This document shows, in pieces, positions 1-5,676 of a stretch of DNA of 6,215 nucleotides (the stretch's first letter is position 1; every line of letters begins with the position of its first letter). The stretch comes from Clostridiales bacterium (GTDB lineage Bacteria > Bacillota_A > Clostridia > Christensenellales > Aristaeellaceae). The stretch covers positions 1 through 6,215 of the forward strand of contig JAAYZL010000040.1 of the NCBI GenBank assembly GCA_012514855.1, written 5' to 3'. The position numbers and the translations under genes are program-made. The notes under the pieces are model-generated. The model made no database searches. It was not told the origin of the DNA and saw only the letters and a list, made by a program, of their open reading frames with translations.

Positions 1-123
1 GAATTTTCGTCAGATTGGGCTTGCAGAATTCGCAGGAATAGCAGCGCTATTTCAAGAATTCAGCAGGCCCGGGATGGCGGAAATGCAGCCACCAGCGCGC
101 GCGGGATTAAATCAGCGGTTACC
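1..123. mobile_element. Right end of an IS630-type miniature element, cut by window edge
   Basis: This is a non-coding repeat whose right terminus, AAATCAGCGGTTACC (109-123), is followed by TA (124-125). It is the inverted form of the GGCAACCGCTGATTT terminus at 5441-5455, differing at one base. Inside is a long imperfect hairpin: GAATTC arms at 26-31 and 56-61 enclose a stem of 35-42 with 46-53 around an AGC loop. The block TTTTCGTC (4-11) plus this hairpin matches, in opposite orientation, the region 5349-5397. No open reading frame is credible here. The TA junction inside CCTAGG fits the TA target duplication, preferably within CTAG, known for IS630-family transposition. The left terminus lies outside the window, so size and internal content are unknown. 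Confidence 0.6.
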
Positions 124-125
124 TA

Positions 126-252
126 GGTAAGCACTGATTTAATGAGGTGGTGGATTGCCGAAGGCAATCAAAGTTGCAACGCGACCGGTCCGTTCAAACC
201 GAAGATTTGAACGGGCCGCCGTGCGCGAAAAGACCCGGCGCGACGAGGAATT
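126..252. mobile_element. Second miniature repeat element, apparently lacking its far terminus
   Basis: The left terminus GGTAAGCACTGATTT (126-140) matches the family terminus at 13 of 15 positions and abuts the first element through a single shared TA (124-125). Three hairpins follow: 153-169 (7 bp, loop GAA), 174-186 (5 bp, loop AAC) and 187-217 (12 bp with one wobble, loop CCGAAGA). Positions 141-161 match the inverted right end of the element at 5441-5674. Positions 221-252 resemble the inverted 5293-5328 segment. No matching right terminus is visible before the citXG stop codon at 270, so this copy is either truncated or mosaic. It forms the downstream flank of citXG; none of its hairpins has a U-tract in the citXG direction, so it is not an obvious terminator. 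Confidence 0.55.
187..217. repeat. Strong hairpin with 12 bp stem
   Basis: GGTCCGTTCAAA (187-198) pairs with TTTGAACGGGCC (206-217), with one G-T wobble and a 7-base loop. It corresponds in position to the 13 bp hairpin at 5536-5563 of the right-hand element, where the stem sequence differs but the pairing is kept. There is no adjacent T-tract on either strand, so I do not call it an intrinsic terminator. Confidence 0.6.
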
Positions 253-269
253 CATATTTTGGATTGGTA

Positions 270-1634
270 TTACGCGAACTCCGCATTCTCCAGAAAATAG
301 AGAAAGAACGCGACCGCGAGCAGGTCCGCGGAGCCGCCGGGGCTAAGGTTTTCCGCGATGAACGCCCGGTCGAGCGCCGCGACGCCGTCGAGGTCGATCG
401 GGCCTTCCGCGAGCGCCGCCGCCTCGAGCGCGGCCCGCATGCGGCGCTTTTCGGAGCCGCGCGCGACGAGGTTCGTGTCCTCCGCGCGCGCGATGAGCCT
501 GAGAAGCGCGCGCACGCCCGCGGCGTTTATGTCCTCGCCGCGCGCAAGGCTCTCCCGGATCGCCGGAAGCGCCGCCTCGCGGACCGACGGAAAGCCCCGC
601 GCCGCCTCGCCGCGCGCACCCTCGAGCCCGTGCGCCCGAAACGCGCGCTCCCCGGCCGTCGACGCGCTCTGCCGCGCGGATTCCAGCTCCCGCGCCATCT
701 CGGCGCCGGTCATATCCGACGCCAGCTCAAGCAGCGCCCCGGTGTCGTGCGGAAGCCCCCTTCCGTAGCGCCAGCCGAGGGCGCCCAGCAGGATTCCCAG
801 CGAAAAGACCGCGCCCTTGTGCGTGTTGACGCCGCCGGTCGCCTCGAGCACGGCCGCCTCGGCGAGCATGCCCCGCGGCCGGAGCGCCCGGAACGCGTCC
901 TCCGGCGCGCGGTCGCGCATTTCCATCCCCATCCCGACGCACGCGCGGAAGTACGGCTCCAGCGCGGGCATGGCGTCGAGGAACGTGAAAAAATCCATAT
1001 CCGCGTGCGCGCCGCTGTTTGCGCGGTCGACGAGTCCGGGCTTGGGCGTCACGGAGACCTCGTAGCCGAGCGCGCGCGAGGCGGCCTGCGCGCATACCTC
1101 GGTAAACCGCACCGCGAGGTGTTCCCCTATCCGCCGTTCCGCCTCCCAAAACAGCGCATCGACCGGGTGCGCGCGCGCGCGCGCGCAGCACAAAGCGTCG
1201 CCCTCGCACAGGAGACAGTGCCTTGGCGGCCTTCCGACATCCTGCCGCGAGAGCTTTTCCGCGCTCCCATGGAGCACGTCTATGTCCAGCATCCTGCCCA
1301 GCGGCTCCGTGTCCTCCACCGCGCACATGCGCAGCTTCGCCGCGCGCGCGTCCGCGTCGGTCAGCAAATATCCCTCAAAGCCGGTGTGCCGCTCGAGAAT
1401 CTCCTCCGACCGGACGCGCGCGCCCATCGCCCGGAGCTGGCCGCGCACGAGCCGGACGCCCTCCAGAAAGCCGCGCCGGATCAGCGGCGTCGCCTTGACG
1501 GGCCCCGCGACGTTCATCGTCAGGCAGATGAGCGCGCCGCCCGAGGAGAGCAGCGCGCGCTGCCGCGCCGCGCGCTCGTCGCGCGAGCGGAGCATGTCCG
1601 CGACCCCGACCGGGCGCCCGTAGAGTTCGTCCAT
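270..1634 (-). CDS. citXG: CitXG fusion: apo-citrate lyase phosphoribosyl-dephospho-CoA transferase / triphosphoribosyl-dephospho-CoA synthase
   Basis: This 454-residue bifunctional enzyme serves citrate lyase maturation. The CitG half condenses dephospho-CoA with ATP to make triphosphoribosyl-dephospho-CoA. The CitX half transfers it to a serine of the acyl carrier subunit CitD. The CitX domain spans about residues 1-165, with CLTMNVAGPVK at 37-47, EDTEPLGRMLDIDV at 107-120 and a GRPPRHCLLCEGDA stretch at 134-147. The CitG domain spans about 170-454, with SVTPKPGLVDRANSGAH at 194-210, GGVNTHKGAVFSLG at 267-280, EDTNLVARG at 385-393 and LSPGGSADLLAV at 430-441. Separate CitX and CitG are about 180 and 290 residues, so the fusion is full length. 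The ATG at 1634 follows AAGGAGG at a 6-base spacing. It is divergent from citC and separated by 68 bases. I see no clear minus-strand promoter, and no citD, citE or citF in the window. Confidence 0.93.
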   Translation of the reverse strand: MDELYGRPVGVADMLRSRDERAARQRALLSSGGALICLTMNVAGPVKATPLIRRGFLEGVRLVRGQLRAMGARVRSEEILERHTGFEGYLLTDADARAAKLRMCAVEDTEPLGRMLDIDVLHGSAEKLSRQDVGRPPRHCLLCEGDALCCARARAHPVDALFWEAERRIGEHLAVRFTEVCAQAASRALGYEVSVTPKPGLVDRANSGAHADMDFFTFLDAMPALEPYFRACVGMGMEMRDRAPEDAFRALRPRGMLAEAAVLEATGGVNTHKGAVFSLGILLGALGWRYGRGLPHDTGALLELASDMTGAEMARELESARQSASTAGERAFRAHGLEGARGEAARGFPSVREAALPAIRESLARGEDINAAGVRALLRLIARAEDTNLVARGSEKRRMRAALEAAALAEGPIDLDGVAALDRAFIAENLSPGGSADLLAVAFFLYFLENAEFA

Positions 1635-1655
1635 GGGATGCCTCCTTCAGGGGAT

Positions 1656-1697
1656 TTGCAACCGTCCGGCGCGCGTGCTATAATGGTGGCGGAGGGG
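1656..1697 (+). promoter_or_regulatory. citC promoter and ribosome binding site
   Basis: TTGCAA (1656-1661) and a perfect TATAAT (1679-1684) are separated by exactly 17 bases, a good SigA-type promoter. Transcription should begin near 1691, which is the first base of the GGAGGGG ribosome binding site (1691-1697) located 5 bases before the citC ATG at 1703. The inferred 5' leader is therefore only about a dozen bases, leaving no room for a leader regulator. An operator could only overlap the promoter itself or the citXG leader. Confidence 0.8.
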
Positions 1698-1702
1698 ATG
1701 TT

Positions 1703-2740
1703 ATGCGCGAATACGCCATTCGGGAGATACCGGCCTCGGACGGGGCCGGGCAGACCGCGCTCCGCACGCTGCTCGCGGCGGAGGGCCTCGAACTCGACCG
1801 CCACGTCGATTACAGCTGCGGCCTGTTTGACGCGTGCGACCGGCTGCTCGCGACAGGCTCGGCGTACCGCAACACGCTGCGCTGCCTCGCGGTGGATTCC
1901 GCGCACAGGGGCGAGGGGCTGCTGGGCGCGCTGGTCACGCACCTGACCGAGGTCGCGCTCTCCAAGGGACATGCGCACCTGTTTCTGTACGCGAAGCCCG
2001 AGGCCGCGCCGTATTTTTCCGACCTCGGCTTTTTTGAGATCGCGCGCGTCGAGGGCGAGCTGGTGTTTATGGAGAACCGCGCGGGCGCGTTTCGGCGCTA
2101 CTGCGAAGGGCTTGCCGGGGGCGGGGGCGGGGGCGCGGCGGTCGTGATGAACGCGAATCCGTTCACGCTGGGCCATCTGCACCTGGTCGAGCGCGCCGCC
2201 CGCGAAAATAGCCGCGTCGAGCTGTTCGTCGTATCGGAGGAGCGTTCGCTCGTGCCGTTCCGCGACCGGTTCGAGATGGTCAAGCGGGGCACGGCCGCGC
2301 TCCCGAACGTCCGCGTCCACCCGACGGGCAGCTACATGGTCAGCAGCGCGACCTTCCCGTCGTACTTCCTGAAGGATGAACTGCGGATCATGCGCGCGCA
2401 CGCGCGACTCGACTGCGGGATTTTTCTAAAAATCGCGCGCGCGGCCGGAATCTCGCGCCGCTATGTCGGCGAGGAACCGTTTTCCCAGATCACCGCGGTC
2501 TACAACGAGGCGATGCTCGAAATCCTGCCCGCCGGCGGGATCGAGTTGATCGTCGTGCCGCGGCTGGAGAAGGCGGGCGTGGCCGTCAGCGCGTCGCGCG
2601 TGCGCGCACTCATCCACGCGGGCGATTTCGCGGCCGCGGGCGCGCTCTTGCCGGCCGCGAGCCGAGAATACCTGCTCTCCGAGACGGGGAAGCCCATACT
2701 CGAGGCCATCCGCCTGGCCGAGCACGTCGTGCACGAATAG
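1703..2740 (+). CDS. citC: [Citrate (pro-3S)-lyase] ligase (citrate lyase synthetase)
   Basis: This cytoplasmic enzyme acetylates the thiol of the citrate lyase prosthetic group, using acetate and ATP, and so switches the lyase on. At 345 residues it is the usual length for the family. The N-terminal third is a GNAT-like domain with DSAHRGEGLLGALV at 65-78 resembling the acetyl-CoA loop and a Y-F-x-x-L-G-F ending at 104-110. The C-terminal part is a nucleotidyltransferase-superfamily domain: NANPFTLGHLHLVERAA at 150-166 carries the T-x-G-H version of the HxGH signature, and VSASRVRALI at 294-303 is the ISxSxxR-like motif. A glycine run near 139-144 links the two domains and is encoded by a G-tract repeat. 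The ATG at 1703 is supported by GGAGGGG and an upstream consensus promoter. It converges on the chr-C gene with a 3-base gap, so no dedicated terminator fits between them. Confidence 0.93.
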   Translation: MREYAIREIPASDGAGQTALRTLLAAEGLELDRHVDYSCGLFDACDRLLATGSAYRNTLRCLAVDSAHRGEGLLGALVTHLTEVALSKGHAHLFLYAKPEAAPYFSDLGFFEIARVEGELVFMENRAGAFRRYCEGLAGGGGGGAAVVMNANPFTLGHLHLVERAARENSRVELFVVSEERSLVPFRDRFEMVKRGTAALPNVRVHPTGSYMVSSATFPSYFLKDELRIMRAHARLDCGIFLKIARAAGISRRYVGEEPFSQITAVYNEAMLEILPAGGIELIVVPRLEKAGVAVSASRVRALIHAGDFAAAGALLPAASREYLLSETGKPILEAIRLAEHVVHE

Positions 2741-2743
2741 CAG

Positions 2744-3274
2744 CTACCGTACGATCAGAAGCCCCATCGCCGCCGACATAAGGATCACCGCCGGTATGCT
2801 CCACTTGAACTTCGCCAGCAGCACCGCGACCACCGCGCCGATGCCCATGCTCTGCCAGTGCGGAGCGAGGTTGACGATATAGTTCTCCGCGCCCAGCACG
2901 TACATCGTCGCGAGAATCATGCCCAGCGCCGTCGGACGGATGCCGTACATGGCGTTTTGCAGCAGCCTGTTTTCCTGAAACTTCTTCAGGAATACCGCCG
3001 CGAGGAAGCAGACCGTCAGCGTCGGCGTCAGCACGCCGAGGTTTGCAGACAGCGCGCCTACGACCCCGTAAACGCGTATGCCGACGAACGTCGCGCTGTT
3101 GAGGCCGAGCGGCCCGGGCGTCATCTCGGCAATGGCGACGATGTCGGAGACCTCCGAGGCGGTCATCCAGCCGTGGGCGACCATCTCCGCGTTGATCAGC
3201 GGCACCATCGACAGGCCCCCGAAGCTCGTGAACCCGATCTTCACAAACACCCAGAACAGCTCAAGCGCCGCCAC
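2744..3274 (-). CDS. Chromate transporter family protein, half-size, second of a pair
   Basis: This 176-residue membrane protein is of the CHR family (ChrA-like domain). The N-terminal signature LFWVFVKIGFTSFGGLSMVPLI (about residues 6-27, written here as two overlapping pieces: LFWVFVKIG and TSFGGLSMVPLI) carries the family FGG turn. AEMTPGPLGLNSATFVG at 49-65 carries the PGP motif that marks the domain. Several hydrophobic spans follow (about 71-95, 113-128, 144-155, 158-175). Full-length ChrA fuses two such domains; here they are separate genes, and this type of pair is thought to act as a hetero-oligomer. The ATG at 3274 overlaps the upstream partner by 14 bases and has GGGAGGTGA about 6 bases upstream, so translation is likely coupled. 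Actual substrate is unproven; the citrate/decarboxylase setting makes an organic or inorganic anion other than chromate possible. Confidence 0.88.
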   Translation of the reverse strand: MAALELFWVFVKIGFTSFGGLSMVPLINAEMVAHGWMTASEVSDIVAIAEMTPGPLGLNSATFVGIRVYGVVGALSANLGVLTPTLTVCFLAAVFLKKFQENRLLQNAMYGIRPTALGMILATMYVLGAENYIVNLAPHWQSMGIGAVVAVLLAKFKWSIPAVILMSAAMGLLIVR

Positions 3275-3857
3275 GGTGGTTCACCTCCCTGAGAATCAGC
3301 CCCGCAGCCGCGCCCAAAATGACGATCAGTATCCTGCTGATGCCGGTAAACAGGCAAAGCGCCAGCGAGCCGGCGGCGAGCAGGTATCCCGCCGCGTCCT
3401 TGAGCGCGCCCTTTCGCAGCTTCCAGGCCGCGACGCCGATGATCGGCACCACCGCCGCGCGGATGCCCGTCAGCGCGCGCGCCACATAGACATTGTCGCG
3501 GAACTGCAAGTAGAAGAACGTGACGGCGCTCAAAATCGCGACCGGCGGTATCATCATGCCCAGTATCGAAAAAAATCCGCCGAGCGGGCCGGCCATGTGG
3601 TGGCCGAACAGGAAGCTCACGTTGGTGATCATGATGCCCGGAACGGAGCGGCCGACCGAGGTGAGGTTCATCAACTCCTCCTCGGTCAGCCAACCCCGCT
3701 TTTCGACATAGTCGCGCTGTATCTGCGCGACGATGCCCCAGCCGCCGCCGAAGGTGAACCATCCGATCCGGAAGAAATACCAAAACAGCCCGAGCGCGGT
3801 CCTGAGGTTCTGTTCCGGCCTGATGACAACCACCCCCTCGGCGTCGCTGACAACCAT
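3261..3857 (-). CDS. Chromate transporter family protein, half-size, first of a pair
   Basis: This CHR-family membrane protein is 198 residues from the ATG at 3857. Residues 23-47 hold the signature LFWYFFRIGWFTFGGGWG followed by IVAQIQRDYV. RSVPGIMITN (70-79) occupies the position of the PGP motif, but reads V-P-G-I instead of P-G-P. Hydrophobic spans lie around 92-116, 133-143, 156-170 and 173-189. It overlaps the downstream partner by 14 bases. The start is uncertain. The ATG at 3857 has no ribosome binding site and overlaps the -10 box of a good promoter, while GAGGGGGTGG (3830-3839) lies further in and would point to initiation near codon 12 (ATC, 3822-3824) or another non-ATG codon. The alignment-like core begins around residue 14, so either start gives a complete domain. 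Confidence 0.87.
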   Translation of the reverse strand: MVVSDAEGVVVIRPEQNLRTALGLFWYFFRIGWFTFGGGWGIVAQIQRDYVEKRGWLTEEELMNLTSVGRSVPGIMITNVSFLFGHHMAGPLGGFFSILGMMIPPVAILSAVTFFYLQFRDNVYVARALTGIRAAVVPIIGVAAWKLRKGALKDAAGYLLAAGSLALCLFTGISRILIVILGAAAGLILREVNHRGGA

Positions 3858-3884
3858 TGTATACCATTCGCAGCGGCTTGTAAA
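3856..3884 (-). promoter_or_regulatory. Promoter for the chromate-transporter pair
   Basis: On the minus strand TTTACA (3879-3884) and TACAAT (3856-3861) are separated by 17 bases, in the 35-base gap between oadB and the first chr gene. Predicted transcription would start near 3848-3851, inside the annotated coding region. This suggests that the chr pair can be expressed separately from the oad genes and that its real start codon lies downstream of 3857. Confidence 0.6.
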
Positions 3885-3892
3885 TACGCCGC

Positions 3893-5023
3893 CTATCCGA
3901 ACAGCGACAAGAGCACGCCCGCCGCAATCGCGGAGCCGATGACGCCCGCGACGTTCGGGCCCATGGCGTGCATCAGCAGATAGTTGCCGGGCCTCGCCTT
4001 CTGCCCCTCGATCTGCGAAACGCGCGCGGCCATCGGCACCGCCGACACGCCCGCCGAGCCGATCAGCGGGTTGATCTTGCCGCCCGAGAGCTTGTACATG
4101 AGCTTCCCGAGCAGCAGCCCTCCGATCGTGCTGAACATGAACGCCGCGAGCCCGAGGAAGATGATGCGCAGCGTCTCCCACGTCAGGAAGGTCTCCGCGC
4201 TGGCGGTCGCGCCGACGGTGACGCCCAGAAAGATCGTCACGATGTTGATCAGCGCGTTCTGCACCGTGGAGGACAGCCGCTCGACCACGCCGGATTCCTT
4301 AAAGAGGTTGCCCAGCATCAGCATGCCGATCAGCGGCGCGACCGACGGGAGCAGCAGCACGCAGAACACGGTGACGATGATCGGGAAGCAGATCTTCTCG
4401 AGCTTCGAAACCTCGCGCATCTGGTCCATGACGACCTCGCGCTCCTTCTTCGTGGTCAGCGCGCGCATCAGCGGCGGCTGGATCATCGGAATCAGCGCCA
4501 TGTAGGAATAGGCGGCGATCGCGATGGCGGGCAGCAGGTGCGGCGCCAGCTTTGAGGTCAGGTAGATCGCCGTCGGGCCGTCCGCGCCGCCGATGATGCC
4601 GATGGACGCGGCCTCTTGCGGGTCAAACCAGATCAGCGCGACCATAAACGCGATCGCGATGCCCAGCTGCGCGCCCGCGCCCATGAACAGGCAGGACGGG
4701 CGGGCGATCAGCGGCCCGAAGTCGGTCATCGCGCCGATTCCGAGGAAGATCAGCGACGGGTAGATGCCCAGCTTCACGCCCTGATAGAGATAGTACAGCA
4801 GGCCGCCGGCTTCCTGTCCGTCGGGGCCGCCCATGAGGTTTGCGAGCGGCAGGTTTGCCAGCAGCATCCCAAAGGCAATGGGCAAAAGCAAAAGCGGTTC
4901 GAACTTCTTCGCGATCGCGAGGTAGATCAAGACGCAGGCGGTCAGAATCATCAGAGCGTGCTGAAAGGTCAGCGCGGCGAACCCCGAGCTCGACCAAATG
5001 GTTTCAAGCGCGTGTACAAACAT
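3893..5023 (-). CDS. oadB: Sodium-translocating decarboxylase beta subunit (OadB/GcdB/MmdB family)
   Basis: This integral membrane subunit decarboxylates the carboxybiotin formed by the alpha subunit and couples the reaction to Na+ export. At 376 residues it matches the short GcdB/MmdB-like members. Seen in the sequence: IGIIGGADGPTAIYLTSKLA at 141-160, whose GGADGPT holds the aspartate (here 148) proposed as a Na+ ligand; AYSYMALIPMIQPP at 171-184; the INPLIGSAGVSAVPMAARV region at 317-335; and MHAMGPNVAGVIGSAIAAG at 351-369 with the conserved Asn and Ser. Multiple hydrophobic helices span the protein. The ATG at 5023 follows GGAGGG at a 6-base spacing. It is 15 bases downstream of the oadG stop, so the two genes form an operon. 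Substrate class cannot be decided from beta alone; the citrate lyase neighbours favour oxaloacetate over glutaconyl-CoA or methylmalonyl-CoA. Confidence 0.93.
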   Translation of the reverse strand: MFVHALETIWSSSGFAALTFQHALMILTACVLIYLAIAKKFEPLLLLPIAFGMLLANLPLANLMGGPDGQEAGGLLYYLYQGVKLGIYPSLIFLGIGAMTDFGPLIARPSCLFMGAGAQLGIAIAFMVALIWFDPQEAASIGIIGGADGPTAIYLTSKLAPHLLPAIAIAAYSYMALIPMIQPPLMRALTTKKEREVVMDQMREVSKLEKICFPIIVTVFCVLLLPSVAPLIGMLMLGNLFKESGVVERLSSTVQNALINIVTIFLGVTVGATASAETFLTWETLRIIFLGLAAFMFSTIGGLLLGKLMYKLSGGKINPLIGSAGVSAVPMAARVSQIEGQKARPGNYLLMHAMGPNVAGVIGSAIAAGVLLSLFG

Positions 5024-5038
5024 GTCTTTCCCTCCGTG

Positions 5039-5176
5039 TTAGTTTTTTCTCTCTGTCCGTTGAAACCGCGCCATCGCCGCGGAAGTCAGCCTGATCAGCG
5101 CGTAGATCGACGCCAGAAGTACGAATACCATCCCCATGCAAAACAGCGCGACATTCAGTCCCTCTTGAAAACCCAT
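5039..5176 (-). CDS. oadG: Small membrane subunit of the decarboxylase pump (OadG-like gamma chain)
   Basis: The 45-residue protein has one transmembrane helix at about residues 8-30 (LNVALFCMGMVFVLLASIYA is its core) followed by a basic tail ending RFQRTERKN. The G-M-x-F-x-x-L pattern in the helix and the position directly before oadB identify it as the gamma chain that anchors and stabilises the complex. It is shorter than typical OadG (about 80 residues), lacking the Pro/Ala-rich, metal-binding C-terminal tail. Of two in-frame ATGs (5185 and 5176), the second is preferred because AGGA lies about 8 bases upstream of it. The first has its only purine-rich site immediately adjacent. Transcription is likely from the promoter at 5755-5783, through an interrupted leader. 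The alpha subunit is not in the window. Confidence 0.8.
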   Translation of the reverse strand: MGFQEGLNVALFCMGMVFVLLASIYALIRLTSAAMARFQRTERKN

Positions 5177-5250
5177 CTTCCCCATCCTTTCTTGATCGAG
5201 CTCGCGCCCGTACGTATCGGCTCGGCCGGAGGCGCAAAGCGCGCCGCCCC
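5177..5250 (-). other. Untranslated leader segment before oadG
   Basis: These 74 bases lie between the U-tract of the interrupted terminator and the oadG start. They contain a small GC-rich hairpin (GGCGC pairing with GCGCC, 5230-5244). I see no promoter of reasonable quality within it, so oadG expression seems to depend on read-through from the promoter upstream of the inserted repeats. Confidence 0.4.
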
Positions 5251-5278
5251 AAACAAAAATGGGCGAACAACTCCCCTG

Positions 5279-5438
5279 GTGCTCTGACACAGCCATTCCT
5301 TCGTTTTCGCGCGGGTCCTTTTCCGCACAGCTTTGTCGCCCTCCGCTTGAAATAGCGCCGCTATTTCTGCGCTCCGGCTCCGTGCTGGACGAAAAAATCT
5401 CTCGCGCGAGTCCCCAAGTCTTGACTGTGCCAGAACAC
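5279..5438. mobile_element. Miniature inverted-repeat element, about 160 bp
   Basis: The ends GTGCTCTGACACAG (5279-5292) and CTGTGCCAGAACAC (5425-5438) are inverted repeats matching at 12 of 14 positions. The flanks are TG (5277-5278) on the left and TA (5439-5440) on the right, consistent with a TA duplication with one mutated base. The centre holds a near-perfect hairpin, GAAATAGC / GCTATTTC (5349-5356 with 5360-5367), and the two arms resemble each other in part, so the whole unit can fold back. It has no coding capacity and no transposase. The parent transposon cannot be named from the termini alone. Confidence 0.6.
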
Positions 5439-5440
5439 TA

Positions 5441-5674
5441 GGCAACCGCTGATTTATTCGGCGACGGGCCTGCCGGTCGCTTTTCCGCCCCCACAAGGTT
5501 GGTTTCCCTTTGGGAAACCAAGTCGCTGTGCGACCGTGCGATTCAAATTCATTTGAATCGCACGCCGTTGTCGCTCATCCGGTCGCCGTAGCGCTGCTAC
5601 GGCTCCCTTCCGGCTCCGTGTGGGGACGAAAAACCGCCTCGGCAATCCACCACCTCATCAAATCATCGGTTACC
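5441..5674. mobile_element. IS630-type MITE, 234 bp, with TA target duplication
   Basis: The termini GGCAACCGCTGATTT (5441-5455) and AAATCATCGGTTACC (5660-5674) are inverted repeats matching at 13 of 15 positions. TA flanks both sides (5439-5440 and 5675-5676) within ACTAGG and CCTAGG. Inside are four hairpins: 5499-5521 (10 bp, TTT loop), 5522-5534 (5 bp, TGT loop), 5536-5563 (13 bp, 2-base centre) and 5585-5603 (8 bp, GCT loop). No protein is encoded. TA duplication at CTAG is known for IS630-family elements; assignment to that family is inference because no transposase is present. Confidence 0.75.
5536..5563. repeat. Perfect 13 bp palindromic hairpin
   Basis: GTGCGATTCAAAT pairs perfectly with ATTTGAATCGCAC around a 2-base centre (or 12 bp with a 4-base loop). 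It is the structural counterpart of the 187-217 hairpin. Confidence 0.75.
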
Positions 5675-5676
5675 TA

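Noticed and set aside
1..252. CRISPR array
   Set aside because: Repeats are hairpin-rich element modules, not regularly spaced direct repeats with unique spacers.
1173..1186. Alternating GC run inside citXG as Z-DNA or a repeat signal
   Set aside because: It encodes part of the CitX domain (Cys-Ala-Arg-Ala-Arg-Ala) and similar runs occur throughout this GC-rich gene.
727..1326. Other long frames over citXG on both strands
   Set aside because: They overlap a gene with clear CitX and CitG motifs and have low-complexity translations.
1680..1685. A -10 box for citXG on the minus strand opposite the citC TATAAT
   Set aside because: Only a partial match and no -35 at the proper distance.
147..1946. 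Plus-strand open frame of 599 codons
   Set aside because: It runs antisense to citXG and into citC; Arg/Ala/Pro-rich composition typical of the shadow frame in GC-rich DNA, and no family motifs.
1520..2401. Minus-strand frame of 293 codons over citC
   Set aside because: It is antisense to citC, lacks motifs, and crosses the citXG/citC intergenic promoter.
3968..4555. Plus-strand frames over oadB, including 195 codons
   Set aside because: His/Arg/Gln-rich shadow of a well-supported membrane protein gene.
4616..5287. Plus-strand frame of 223 codons across oadB and oadG
   Set aside because: Antisense to two recognised genes, no ribosome binding site, no recognisable domain.
5155..5645. Minus-strand frames within the inserted repeats (113 and 63 codons)
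   Set aside because: They cross element termini and hairpins; the sequence is explained by inverted repeats.
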